NCBI GenBank assembly: GCA_021613335.1 | Contig: JAJTWR010000365.1 | Span: 986,001 to 1,050,000 of the forward strand | Source: Whitmania pigra | Lineage: Eukaryota > Annelida > Clitellata > Hirudinida > Haemopidae | DNA length: 64,000 nt | Reading direction: 5' to 3' | Shown here: positions 28,278 to 42,000 of the stretch, one piece after another | How the letters are laid out: each line of letters opens with the position of its first letter | How positions within the stretch are numbered: the first letter of the stretch is position 1 | Translations under genes and position numbers: made by a program | Notes under the pieces: generated by a model | Told to the model about the DNA's origin: nothing | Seen by the model: only the letters and a program-made list of their open reading frames with translations | Databases searched by the model: none

Positions 28278-31200
28278 GTCGTTAGATGTTATTTACTTTC
28301 GACAAACTTCTATGCTTATATGACAAGGCAAACAAATGTAGCGATTCAACATATCTGCTAATACCAACAAAAGCCTATTCATGCAACACAATTTTAATAA
28401 TTTATGGAACAATTGCTGTCTGCAGAATATAACTGCAACATAATTAATATATAATAATGCTAACAATTAGATGTATATTCATTAGATATTATACAATGAT
28501 AAAATCTGGTATGTAATGATTTACTAGTATCTTAAGTTTTGCATTTTACATTAACACCATTTCATTTAAATTATCTTTTCTCAGTTCATCTGCCGATCGT
28601 CAACTCTGTCAAGTGGTCCTGAGATGTACTCGAGACAACTGTACAACCTGGTACTTGGCGGGTCCAACGATGCAACAGCAGTTCCACCCGAAGCAGCCAA
28701 TACCAATGCCGGGTTAGTTTTCAAGTCAGTTCATTTGTCATTAAGAACGATTGCCATTGGTGATGATGATGGTGTTAGAATGTGTAATTGGTAATAATTA
28801 AATTTATAAATGGAATGCCATACAATATCTGAAGTGCATGACTCACTCAGTCGTTAGTAACACCTATTCCTCTGTGAACTGGTCCAGTCTGTAATACTTT
28901 GCAAATGTGATTCGTAGCAAGTACTCTGGGACTGTCCTTTTGAGTCAGCTCAGACTGCGATGATATACTGCATTCATGGTTTGATGATGACGAACAGGGC
29001 TATTTATGATAGTGATAGCCTATCATATATTGTAGTATTAATTTATCCTACATCACATAGAAGATGGTCTTACTCTTCCTTGATGAATTGCTTCTTTTGA
29101 TTCTCTGGGGTTGAGTCCTTGGTAACTTGGTGAATCTTCATTTGAACAACTTCTAAAGAGAAACAAATTCGTGAAATTGCGTGGGAGTTACAATTGCAGG
29201 CATGACGTGGCACGTGAACGAGCTTTAAATTTAAAGTGATACATTTTATCAATAACATGCCATTTGCATTGTTTCTAAAAAATCCATTAGAATACATCTG
29301 AATTAAAATTTGTTGACAATTTACAAACGTCATTGCAAGCAAAGTGTTGCAAGAATAATATTCAGTGGATATTCATTGTCAATCAATAGGTGATTTCCCA
29401 GGCTTTGTCTGTGATCTCAAATAAAATAGATCTCCTAAATCAAAGGAGTTATGAGAAATTGTATGCAGAGCATTTTCATATTTAATTGAGTGGTTAAGGT
29501 TGCTTTTTAGCATGATATTGTAGTCATCATTAATTTTTTATCGTCGTAACTTTATTGTTATCATCATTATTATTATTATTGTCATCATCATCATCATCAC
29601 CACCACTTCAAAGTCGTCTGGATTTGTAATGGCTCTCCTCAGCAATAAGCAACCAATGAGCTTTAGAAAAAGATGAGTGCCCCATTAGCCTATCGCTGTC
29701 TTATCAAGATGAAGATTCCTCATATTGAACTGATGATTGATTGATTGATTGAAATAGGGTTCAAGAGTTTTTCAAGGAATTGTTGGAAGATGGAAGTAAA
29801 CCATATCCAAGGTAGAAAAGGAATTGAAATTTTAAGAGTGCAAAGGCCTTCCCCATATTTTATGCATTTAGAATTAACAACAGATATGCTAATGTTAATT
29901 AACATTAAAATCACCTGCTACTTGTATAACTTTTACACCATCAACATTCAATTGAGCTTTAACTTCATGCAAATATAGTTTCATTCAAAAAGAAATCTAA
30001 TAATATTATATTAATTAATTAATTGTTAATTATTTATATTGATTCATTATTAATTAATTATATTGATTTATTATTATTATTATTAATTAGACAATATAAT
30101 TAATTTAATAATAATTAAGTGTCATTTTAGTTACATTCATTGCAATTTGCTTGTAATTGTATTTACCTTAATTATTATCATTGCCATAATTATTCATCAA
30201 TTTGTAACAATTTTAAAATTAGCATTTTCTCAAAGAAGTCTGAAGTGCTAACCATTTATAATTAATCTAAGTGGATATAAATGTTTTTGTAATTTGTAAT
30301 AGTGTTCAGTGCTTATTGCATATTCAGGAGTTGTTTCTGTTGATCACATATTGAATTTAGCATAAAGTTCAAAGCTTTTAGTTTGGTATAGCTAGACTTT
30401 TAATTTTTATTACATAATTGTTCTATTACATTGATCATGAATTATTATTATTATGTCCATCAGTTTTTAATTCAAATTTTTATTTTCTAAGATTTATTTT
30501 TACTGTCAAAATGTTAAAAAATCAATAATAATGTACTAAACAATTAATAACTAATTAATAATATAATGACATCTAATAATTATCTCCAAACCCACTGAAA
30601 CAGAGATTGGCAGATGTTTTCACGAGTGAGGAACCAAGACATTCTCCTGTTGAAGAAGTTCAACGTTGGATTCATCGTTGACCTCATGGTAGAAAAGAAG
30701 AAAGTCAAATATGGTCTCAAGTGAGTTTTACAAACAAAACCATTCGTTTCGTTGATCAGCCGTTTGTTCGTCGGCTTTGGATAGTTTTGAGGATTGCGAT
30801 CGATCTAATTATTATTTCTTTCTTGATTTTTTATTGATTTTGTTTTCTAACTCAAAGATGCTGGTGCTTGTTCATTGTCACATTGCCTGTTAGTTGTTGG
30901 TGTTCGTAATAATACTAAAGCAACTCAACTTATGATTATTCAACGATTATTCAATATTAATGCTTTTATTATTGCAAGAATTGCTAGGTAAGCAAGTTGG
31001 ACATAGTTTAATGTATGGGAAGGGTTGGAGTAGTTGGATTATTTAGTTGCAAGAAATGTTGAATTTGACATCTAATTGTAATAGTGCCAAAATCGAGATT
31101 ATCTATTGAGGTTATCTGATAAACTACATCCGCATTAAATTTGTTGGCTGCCATATTTCCCTTTTCAACAGTCAGTTATATAGAAGACTTTAACTAGATA

Positions 31201-34200
31201 AACAGGAGTTAAATTTAATTGCAAATGTTTCACCTGCAGTGTGACTTCATCAGAGAAAGTGGACAAGGAGAACAGGTACGCAGAGTTTGGCATTGCATCC
31301 ATTCCATTTCCCGGTTGCGAGTTCTTCAAGGAATGGAAGGATAATGGCTACAGGACCATGGGCATAGCTTTTGATTGGACACAGGTAATGTTTCTTGAAC
31401 TTTATTATTATTAATCAAACTATTGGCATAACATTTTAAAAATTTTATTTGAATTTAATGGCTAATCTTGATTGACAGGGATTTGTTGATGCCCTTCTTG
31501 AGCTTCCAACCGATCCTCCACCATTGCCTAACATTGATTGGGCCAAATACAAAGTGGGTGGAGTTTTGTTTATTAAATTATATCAATGACAATAACGATC
31601 ATTTGCATAACTTCAGCAAATATTAGCATGAGTGTTGCTGTTATTAGCACCATCCACTTTCGACACTTGTTTTCTTTAGAAAAACAAAGAATGTACGACT
31701 GTATAATTAGAATATTATAATGAATCAGTTTAAAATAATGGTGTAATTTACATAACAAATCTTGTTCTTCATAAAGGAATGGGACATTGTCATGCTAACA
31801 CAGAACTATCTCAAACTCATTTTGAATTATCTCAAACAAAGTAAATACGATTGTCATTATTTTTATCATTAACCTTGCTTATTATTTATTTTTGTATTTA
31901 GTTCATTTGACACCCTATCAATTAATTGTAGTATTATTTTAATATAAATGAATGTTGTAACTGTATAATTAAACAACACCAAAAATGAGATTATATATAA
32001 TAGAAATAAGAGATGGCAAATTAAAGATACTTTTGCCAGATGGGAAGCTAATTTAAGACAACCTGAACGGCTTAATATATATATTCTTTTACCATTCTGT
32101 AACTAATTAACTTTATGGTTATTCAACTAAGTAGTAGAAGTTTCATAATGATGAAATAACTGCTATGCCTTATAAATAGTGAATATTATTATTACTGAAA
32201 ATAGTAAATCAAATTATCCATCCACAGGTGACACAGGCCTACTCATCCACTGTATATCTGGTTGGGACAGAACGCCAATGTTTGTCTCTCTGGTGAGACT
32301 CTCACTGTGGAGTGAGGGACTGGTCCATCAATCGTTGGCCCCCCACGAGATATTGTACCTCACCATTGCTTACGACTGGTACTTGTTTGGGTAGGTTGAG
32401 TTTTTGGTGGAATGCTGTCAATCTGATATATATTATTGAACAGGCAAATCATTAGAACATTATTAATGCCAGCTAATAATAACTTGTATTTAGCCAATAT
32501 TATGAGTGACTTAGGCTTCAGAATAGGATGTGAAGACACTTTCTAATAATAAGTCATTTGTGTTAATGTAATCACGAGTTTAATTTTTAATGGTGCATTT
32601 TTTCATGTCTTTATGAGAACAGACTAAGTAATAGTAATTATTAGATTTATGATGCATCTTTGTCTCTTCGCACCTGCCTTGATCCTAAATATTGGACAGA
32701 TTTATTTTAATAAAGACATTTATTAACATTAGTTAATTAATCACAGTTATAATATTAATAATAATTTTATATTTACGACGATGTTAATGTAAGCATCAGA
32801 GCTGCATAGACCATTCAACTCCTCTGGCATACATCAAGTATTTGGGTGCTATTAATTATTAATTAAATTATTAAATCAATTCGTTTCATTTTCAGGCATA
32901 ATTTTCCAGACCGCATTTATAAAGGAGAAGATGTGAGTTTGTGGTTTATTTCTTGTTTCTTATTCATTGTTTTAAAAAGTGATTTTAAGCAATTAATTTG
33001 GTTTTAAATGTCATGACTCATTGTTTTATAAATTCCTGCTGTATTTTGTGAGTCAGGTTATTTAAAACTACCTGTAATGTTACAATTACTTTATGTGTCT
33101 GATTGTTTTACAGGTTTTTTATTTCTGCTTCCACTTTTTGAAATACATCACAGACGAGGAGTTCAACATTTACCACAGGTGATGGACGTTTATTTCTTGT
33201 ATTTAGCTAATGTTGTGAGGGCTTTATGGCTTTAGGCATCTGAATTATATTTGCACCTTTAAAAGGTTCTACCATTTGCATACCATCCTCTATCCAATTG
33301 AAATCTGTGTGCAGATTGGGTTGCAAACCCGCATACATTGCAACTTTTGCTATTACTGCTTTGTTCTGGAATAACTTAATTATTTGTTCAATTTAAATGA
33401 GTGTCATTTTCTGCTTAAATGTTGTTTGGGCATTTTTTTTGAAATTTTCAATTTGTTGTAGACATCAACTGATTCCTCAAGTAGAAAAGCAGATGATGCC
33501 CAGAGGTGAGAAGAACCATTTCTTGTTTCATGAATGATTGTTTAAGATGGCTGATCTGTTTGTCTAAGTTTGGAACATCAGGATATTTTTAATTTATTGA
33601 ACTATTAATTTTGTTCAGAAATCCTAATGATTTAATAAGTAAATTGTCAAAAACTTGTATATTATTTTTATTATTATTATTATTAATTGTAGTAGTAGTG
33701 GTAGTAGTATTGTTACTGATGTTGCTGTTTTTTTATTTCATTCGCTCTACTCTCCAGAACAAGAATTGCCATTCCCTCTCATCCCATGCTCGAGGAGCAG
33801 TACAAACAGCATCAACAGTAACCATAGCAACGGTTGCAGTGACGATGCCTGCCACTCAGATGATGAGAACTCAATCACCATAAAGTAAGTCTTGCATTGA
33901 TGCTTTGTCATTGTTGTTGTTGTTGTTGTTGATGGTGTTGATGATGATGATGATGATGATGGTGGTGGTGGAGTTTTAGAGTTTCAGTTTGAAGAAGTCT
34001 TGCAAACCATGAATGGATGGTGCTGATGCATGGAATCACTTTATTCAATTTTTCTTTCCTTAATTTTTTTTCATCAGTTTTTCTTGTAATACTTATGCAA
34101 GAGCATTTCATTGGTCGGAGGTTTCAAAATACGTTTGATCGACGCTTATCTCCACACGACATCCTCATTTCTACGTAGCATCATGTTTCATCTCAAAGAA

Positions 34201-36026
34201 ATTGTGGTAGTGATCAGTGACTCTGGTACTACTCACCTAATATAAACATATATTTGTATGTGGTGTCAGAGGCATTTTGTTATCCACTTAGCAACAGCAG
34301 AGCAGCTAAAAGGCATCTATTAACTTAGTTAATAAGTTATTAAATTATCAATTATTATTATTAATGACAAGCCATAAACAACGAGCCCAACTTGACTTCA
34401 TTACTTTCTTCTTCGTTAGTTCAAACAGGTCGAAAGGGATTCAAATCCCAGACAGGTCTTTAAGCAAGAGAAAAAATAAATGTAGCTTCACGGTCAGGTA
34501 CGATTGTATGACTTTTTCAAGGAATCAGGAATCGACAGAGTCCGACGCCCCGAGTTCGATTCCTGCGAAGACGACCGTTGCCAGCGACGACGAGGACCAT
34601 ACTCCCAGCATCCGCATCAACAACGTGCAGACGAACCCCGTCATCGAAAACCTCACCCCGACCAACTCGATTCCAAATTCCATTCTCGAGCGCACAGATA
34701 CGAATCACAACAGTCGTCGGTTGGAAAGCGGACAGACAGAAGTCCACATTCCCCAGTTCCAGAGGAATTCGGAACCCGTGCCGGTGCCCTCTCCGGGCAT
34801 GATCGGCATGCCGGACGTCAGAGGTTCGACGCCCAACAGTTACGGAAGGTGAATATCTTTTTGAATTACTCTTCATCTCACGGTTAAAAGGGGCTCTCTT
34901 CCGACGTTGGCAGACTTCGAGGATGACTTTTTACCTGTTCTGCATGTTTTATTTGGATTATTCACTGATAATGAATAGCTGTTATTTATTAATTATTATC
35001 AATTAGATACTTTAGAGAAATGTATGCAATTTTATTAATATTATTTTTATTGCACTAATTCTATTCCTATATAAGTCCTACCTCTGAGCTTATTATTATT
35101 ATTATTATTATCATTATAGTTGCCATTGCTAAGTTATTGTTATTGTTCATTGTCTTGAATTTAAAACCACCAAGTCGCCAATAGTTTCTTCTCCCCGTCA
35201 GCTGGCAGATGGTAGGCCCAAATGAGATGGAAAATTTTTACCTCATATCCCGACGACCATCGGTCTCAGAGTCGTTCATCGGGTGAGTAGGGCGTGGTTG
35301 CCGTGGGTACCTCCCCCCATTCCGCCATTCATGTCTATCTCCGTGACGATTATTATCGCCTCTGCAGCGACATCGTCGTTGTCGATAATAACTTATTGAT
35401 TATTAACTTATTGATTAATAACTTTTTGTTATTGATTTTGATCATCTGCGTTCGCATTCGTGTAAGTGCGATTTCACTCTTTGTCGACTGCATATTTGCA
35501 TATGCATATGCATGGTTGCATTAATATTAATGAGTTATTAAATGGAAGAGAGTAAATGAATGAATAATATTTTTAAATGTAATTTTATTTCCTTCTGGTG
35601 TGATTTAATATCTAACATTTTGTATTTTTTACAATTAAGTAATAATTCTTAATGGTTGTTGCAATCAGCAACACTACTATATGATTATTGCATTTTATTA
35701 GATAATTAGTTTTAAAATCTTTTAAATTTGGTTAGAATTAAAACAACATTTTATAAGTGAAGTGGTAATAAGCGAGGACTGGTTATGTAATTTTGCATTA
35801 CAATTGGTCATTATTTATTTAATTAATTATTTCTTGATGACAATATTTTTCATAAAAACCTCCATTTTCGTTCAGCGTGTCGGAGAGAAGAATGAAGTTG
35901 ATGGCTGTGCACAATCTGTTTGTGTCCGTTTACAAGTCCGTTTCAGAACCTTCCGTTCCAGAGAGCAACTCAGGACTCGGTCTCAGCAACCTCTTTGAGA
36001 GTCTCTTCGGGAACTACAGAGCTTAG
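26153..36026 (+). CDS. MTMR14: Myotubularin-related phosphatase 14 (phosphoinositide 3-phosphatase)
   Basis: Seventeen coding exons: 26153-26251, 27022-27078, 27336-27412, 27594-27702, 28585-28712, 30604-30720, 31240-31384, 31479-31553, 31777-31840, 32228-32390, 32896-32932, 33114-33178, 33462-33505, 33758-33884, 34420-34848, 35202-35282 and 35876-36026. All junctions are GT-AG and in phase, giving 655 aa (human 650). The enzyme removes the 3-phosphate from PI3P and PI(3,5)P2; its loss affects muscle calcium handling and autophagy. Seen: the catalytic Cx5R loop CISGWDR (299-305) in the context LIHCISGWDRTP, the GCEFFKEW and DWTQ blocks before it, and AYDWYLFG after it. Exons 14-15 encode a Ser/Asn/Pro-rich, probably disordered segment (about 395-580), and the last exons a short conserved C-terminal helix region. 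Catalytic residues are kept, so it is probably active. Confidence 0.96.
28233..28283. repeat. (TTA)n microsatellite in MTMR14 intron 4
   Basis: About 13 TTA units between TTGTAGTTATTG and TTGTCGTTAG, well inside the intron. Confidence 0.85.
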
Positions 36027-38053
36027 AGGTATAACTGTGGTACAGCTGCTGATGATGGTGATAATGATGATGATGATGGTGTTAGTTGTGATGATTGCAA
36101 TAAGTGATGGTTATCACTGAGATCTTGAGATTAGATTAGATCTTTTGTTGTTGATAATAGTGAATCTAGAGAGCAAAGCAAAACATTGCCAACCCTATTT
36201 CAAATATTTCTGGAGTCCCTCATTATTCATACTGTGCAAGTTGGTATGGGGAAATATATAAAAATTATAACAAAATTATAATTTTGGTAAATAAAAGTTG
36301 GTAGGTGAATCATGCTTGATAGTAGAACATTGGAGTATTAGGTAGAATTGAATGAACAAAGGAATTCTGTGATGATGATTAGAGTGATGAATATGTGAAG
36401 GTATGAAATGTCTAATTTTAGTTATTTGTTTTTTTCAGGTTCATAGTTGTCGTTTAAAGTCACTCACAAGGAAAGGCATTACTATAAGGCTTTGCTTTCC
36501 ATTCAAGGCTGCACATTGTTCTGAATGACTACATAAATAAACAGCAGTGACACAAGATTAAACATCTCATAATTTTCTTTGCCTCTTTGCATTTGTAGAA
36601 TTCATGCAAAATCGTCATCAGTTCCAGTTTGGCTGTAAATAGAAACCATCTTTTTTTAAACCACCCTGCGAGTAAATTCAAAGATTCCAGGCTTAGAGGC
36701 TTGCAGCGACTCGCTAGAATTTGTTTAAGAAGCTGTCTTTAGACTGGGCAGAAGTCCTCTTGATCATCACTGTATTTATTGATGTCATGTTGTTGGTCTT
36801 TTGTTTGTTTCATATCCACCATCAGTATTGTTGAACAATTGGTTATTTGTTTTTTGTTTACTGCATGTCAACATTTGATGAATTCGTAATAGATTATCGT
36901 TTGATAGTTTTCTGGAGCATGTTTGTTATGGTCATCTACCACTCCAATCTGCGATTGCTGGCAAGGCTTGTGGTGAGCCAGTGAAGCTCATCGATTTATA
37001 ATATTATCAACAACTAGTTCTGTACTTTGAAACCTGCATGGCAAAAGTGGTTTATTGACTTTATTCATTAACAAAATCGATATCGAAGAAATGAAAATAA
37101 ACTGAAGGCTCATACGTGGTGGTTGTTGATTTGGAGAACTCTGAAGATTTGTCTTATATACGAGGTATATTGAGAGAATGTACAATGTTTGCTAGCTCGA
37201 AAATACATTTACGCATGTAACGCATAGCAAAGGCAACAAATAATCCTATTCAGTCTAAAGCTAGTTAGCCCTTTACTCCTCATGGGTGATTAAAGTCAAG
37301 CTGCAATTAGGTTGTACCGCTTTTGATTTTAATATTTAATCTTTTGCTTTGTCTGCAATCGCCTTCCCTATTCTGTCTTGGCAAAGTTAGGTAACGCATT
37401 CTTTCAGCTTTAAGTCTTCTCCTTTATTACAACAATGAATAACTGAATGAATCAATTGAGCAATGAGGAAATCTTGGTACAAATATTGGAATATAGATCA
37501 GGGCAAACAAAGCTCTTTATCATTAATAAACATTGCTGTGTGTTACACTGACTGACATTGTTTGCGTCGGTCAGAAATACAATCTTGATTTGTGCGTTTT
37601 TAATTTTACTTCTATTTTTTCCAAATTTGTCAAAGACATCATTTTCTCCTTGAATTGTTAGAATGGTTTTTTTTGCATCGCAATTCGAATCATATGGGCA
37701 AAATTAATTAGAATATTTAATTAGCCGCATTATATATATATATATATACTCCTCTGAGCATGAATGGGGTTCACCCAGATTAAAACCATATTTAAAACAT
37801 TTAATAAAATTTTACTATTGCGTTCGTTGTAAAGGTTAAAATTTTAAAAATTAGCATTTATTAAGGGGTGAGGTGCATGGCAACGAGCCTACTCTCCTAC
37901 TTTGAATAAGAAGCTGTGGTCGAGTTGATTGTTCGAGAGAAAGAAACCTTGGATTACGAGCTCTTTTATTGGCGATTTTAGAAACCGGTTTCACATTGTA
38001 AGAGCTTAAAACTAAATACTTTCGGAAAATAAATATTTTCAATTTATTGGGAG
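36027..38053. other. Intergenic region between MTMR14 and DYRK2 (same strand)
   Basis: Probably the MTMR14 3' untranslated region (with AATAAA-like sites near 36290 and 36535) followed by the DYRK2 promoter and leader. A short (TA)n run is at 37733-37748. No other coding frame is supported. Confidence 0.5.
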
Positions 38054-38935
38054 ATGCCCCGAGAAAATCTGCCCTACGTCGGTAACAAAGCCAAACCCGC
38101 ACCTGCAATGCACTCACAACTGACAACTGTTGCAAAAATAAAGACCAGTGCGCCAGCAATTGCTGCAGATGGACATCTCAGGGTGAAAGAAAACATGGCC
38201 ATAATTCCTAACGAGGGCAAATTGAAAGTTCAACAAATGTTCTGCGAGGATTTGAACAAGAGACCGACTCTTCAGGTGTTTGGCGAAAGTAAACTCAAGT
38301 CTTCATCGTCAGGGCGTCTGCCTTCATTGACGACTCCGGTCGCCAACACAAACAGATCATCCGGCTGTCTGAACCACGACAAACGCCAACAAGCTCACAC
38401 TCCTCAATCAGCCATAAAACATTATGGAGAGCATTTGACACTCTTCGAGATGCAGGAGATCCTGGAATATCCAAAGATTTATTTCGTCGGACAAAATGCC
38501 AAGAAACTGAGGAGCTTGCCCGACAGCTTGAACAACGGTTTCGACGACAACCAGGGTTCTTACCATCATGTTCCGCATGACCACATAGCTTACAGGTACG
38601 AGGTCATAAAGTTCTTGGGGAAAGGGAGCTTTGGTCAGGTGGTTAAAGCTTATGACCATAGAGAAAAAGTCTACGTGGCACTGAAGATGGTGAAGAACGA
38701 CAAGAGATTCCACAAACAGGTGAGGACTATTAGGACATGATTCTCAGTTGTCGTTCAACATTTTTATTCGTGGAAATGGATAGATTGATTGGAATATGCT
38801 TGTGAGGTTTTGTGATAAATGCTGAATTGCTATGCCTGGTATATCTTATTATTATAATATTATATTAATGCTGGCTTCAATGCTGCTTGTTCAAAGAAAC
38901 AGCTTGAATATTCAAATGGTAGTGACATCGATAAC

Positions 38936-39006
<71 letters not shown>

Positions 39007-42000
39007 TTGCTTGTATGAATTAATTTAACTTATGACATTCAAATGCTTGTGTCTGGTAAATTTTTGGAGTTCAAGCACATGGAATGTTTGTCTAACTGTT
39101 TAGTGCAGTTGAACTGACAAAAGTTTTTTAAGAAATAGTTCATACAATCCCTCTAAGGCATTTACTTGATTGTTTTTAAGTGGATTCAGAAATTGGATTT
39201 TCCTCTATAAGATGAAACCACCAAATGGCATAAATATTCTAAATGACGGCCACGACACGAGCACCGGTTCAATCGTTGCAGTTTTACGATGTCACGATTT
39301 TTAAAGAACGTGATGGTGAAAGCCTATTCAAGCCTCAAAACTGTCACTTGCATTGATAATTATTTATTAATATTTATTTACAATATTTTTTAATGTTGTA
39401 ATTTGTTTTATTTAATATTATATGGCTTTATTACTATAGTCTTTTATCTTTTGATTTTTTAATATTTCAAACAATTTCAAAAATCTGTTGAGTTGAAAAA
39501 GATTTCTAAAGCCCAACTTAATTTTTCTTAGTTTACATATACTGGCGTTATTTTTTAATAACTTAATTGCCACCAGCCATTTCTAGTAATTACTATTAAT
39601 TACCTGTTGCATTACTAATCTGCTTATTATTAAACAATTTATTATTTTGAATGAATTAGTTGTTAATTGAATATATTTTAACCATTCGAAAGTCTGTGCT
39701 TATCATTGATCAGCAACAATTCTTTTCTTTATTCTGGTTTAATGTGATTTGCAACAGCCACAGATGCTTTAATGGTTCAATTTGTAATAATCCAATTTAC
39801 AGGTTACTATTGCTCTTTAAATGTCCCATTGTCATTCTCCTATATAGTTTACAAAGTGATTAATCTTAAATTCTTACAATAGTATTAATGCTATTAATAA
39901 TATATCATAATAACAATGATAATAACATTAAATGGTAATAATGAGTTATAATAATTTTAATGACATCAATGTAATTTGATGAACTTTCAATGACACTCAT
40001 CTAAGACCCAAACAGCTTGAGACATGACTGTCAGTACAATGAAATGATTGACATTGTAAGTCACGGAATTATTTTAGGATTTAAAAATTTCTTCTGACAA
40101 CATGTGGCAACTCGCATTCATTCACGGTTTTTGACTTCTGCCATGATCGCAGGACGACGCACGACACAGTATTTATAAATTGAAGAGATTACAATGGTTG
40201 AGATACTTAACAATATAATACATTGTAGTTGGTTGTTATCTATGTTATCATCATCGTCATCATTATCATTGCTCAAAAGAAGAGTAGAAGTAATTATGTG
40301 ATAATGTTATTAATTATTAATTGAAAGAGACCATTAGCCCTTAAAAGCATTGTCATACACTTGATTTATGATGGTGACGATAATTATGATTGCCTTGGTC
40401 ATGGTAAAAGTAATTATAATGATGATGATGGTGATGATGATGTTAGATGGTCCTAAAATCAAAATCTGCTTTGATTGAAGCAATACTCATCTTTATTAAA
40501 ATATAATTTTGTTATTGCATAATTTTATTTACATGCTTAAACAAAGCTGCATACATTTCTGCTGCTAAGTAATAATTTCTAACACACTTTTTTTTTATAT
40601 TATATTACATTAGAATGTCTAATAATATTAATATTACTTAATATGTCATTAATACTCAGTATTATTCATAATATTCATTACTAGCTTTCAACCTTGTCAT
40701 TGCAATTCTACCATTCATTTTTGGAGTGCCTTATGTATCGGAATAGAATGTGAAGGCACTTCTTAATCGATCCGTCATTTATATAGTACCCCTACCAGAG
40801 GTGGTGCGAGCTGGGTTGCGAACACGTAACGACCGTTCGCAGGAATGGAACCCTCTGAGTCAACTCGCATGCCAACATGATCATTCAACCATGCCATCGA
40901 CTTTGACAGGCCAAGGAGGAGATTAGGATCCTGGAGCACCTGAGGAAGCAAGACAAGGAAGGGAAGCACAATGTCGTACAAATGCTCGACAACTTCATTT
41001 TCAGGAATCACGTGTGCATCTCGTTCGAACTCCTCAGTGCCAACCTGTACGAGATCATCAAGAGAAACAAGTTCCAGGTGAGCTTTTAGTGCTGATGACG
41101 ATGATGGAGTTGTAGTTGATGGTGCTGCTGATGATGCTGGGGAAGGTAATGATAATGGTGGTGATGACTGTTGATTGGGATTGTCGAAAAACATTAGGAG
41201 GGAATGAGATGTCTCATTTGCCAGGGTATTATTTCAAATCTCTGATATAATCATGCCTTGTCAGGAGAATATTTGCAATGGGTGTAATCATGTTGTTGAT
41301 GGCAATGATGATGATTTTTGTCATCGTTACTATTGCTATATTGTGGAATGTGTGCAGTATTTATTTTGTCCATTTAATCTTTTAGGACAATAACTTTGAC
41401 ATTAACTTTTAATCTCAGCATTTAATTCATCCAATTATTCAACTCTTAAGAGACTTTCCTTTCTTGTAAATGATGTTTATGTTGGATTAAGAATGCTCGG
41501 TAATTCCTCAAGTGCTCTGATGGTTGTTATGGCAACCAGGAGAGTCAGAAAACACTTGTAAAATGTCACTCTTTCTCTTTTTTTTTCTTTCTTGAGAATC
41601 ATTGAAGAGGTTCAACGTTGTTATTCTTGTGCTATGGATTTCATCAATTTCATTGTTATCATAATTTTGTATGAGTGATGCGATTAACGAACACCTGATG
41701 ATTTCATCAATTTCATTGTTATCATAATTTTTTATGAGTGATGCGATTAACGAACACCTGATGATTTAAGAAGAAATTTCAAAATCATCAACAACAATAA
41801 AAATGTTAAAAAAAGGCTGAGCTTGTGATAACTAAACATTGTAACTGAAAAGGCAAAACAAGGCATTAACAAGTTTTATTGGCTCAAAACTGATAAGATG
41901 ATTTCTCATCAACGTTTATCACCTGACTGAGCACAAGCCTTACTTTGAACAGGGTTTTAGTCTGAGTCTGGTGCGAAAGTTTGCCCACGCGATGCTCATG

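Noticed and set aside
34501..34524. A GTACG...TTTCAAG segment inside MTMR14 exon 15 that looks like a 24-nt intron
   Set aside because: It is too short for a spliceosomal intron and the reading frame continues through it without a stop, so it is coding.
34504..34887. Additional 70-130 codon frames overlapping MTMR14 exon 15 on both strands
   Set aside because: They are shadows of the conserved exon frame in GC-richer sequence; only one frame joins the neighbouring exons in phase.
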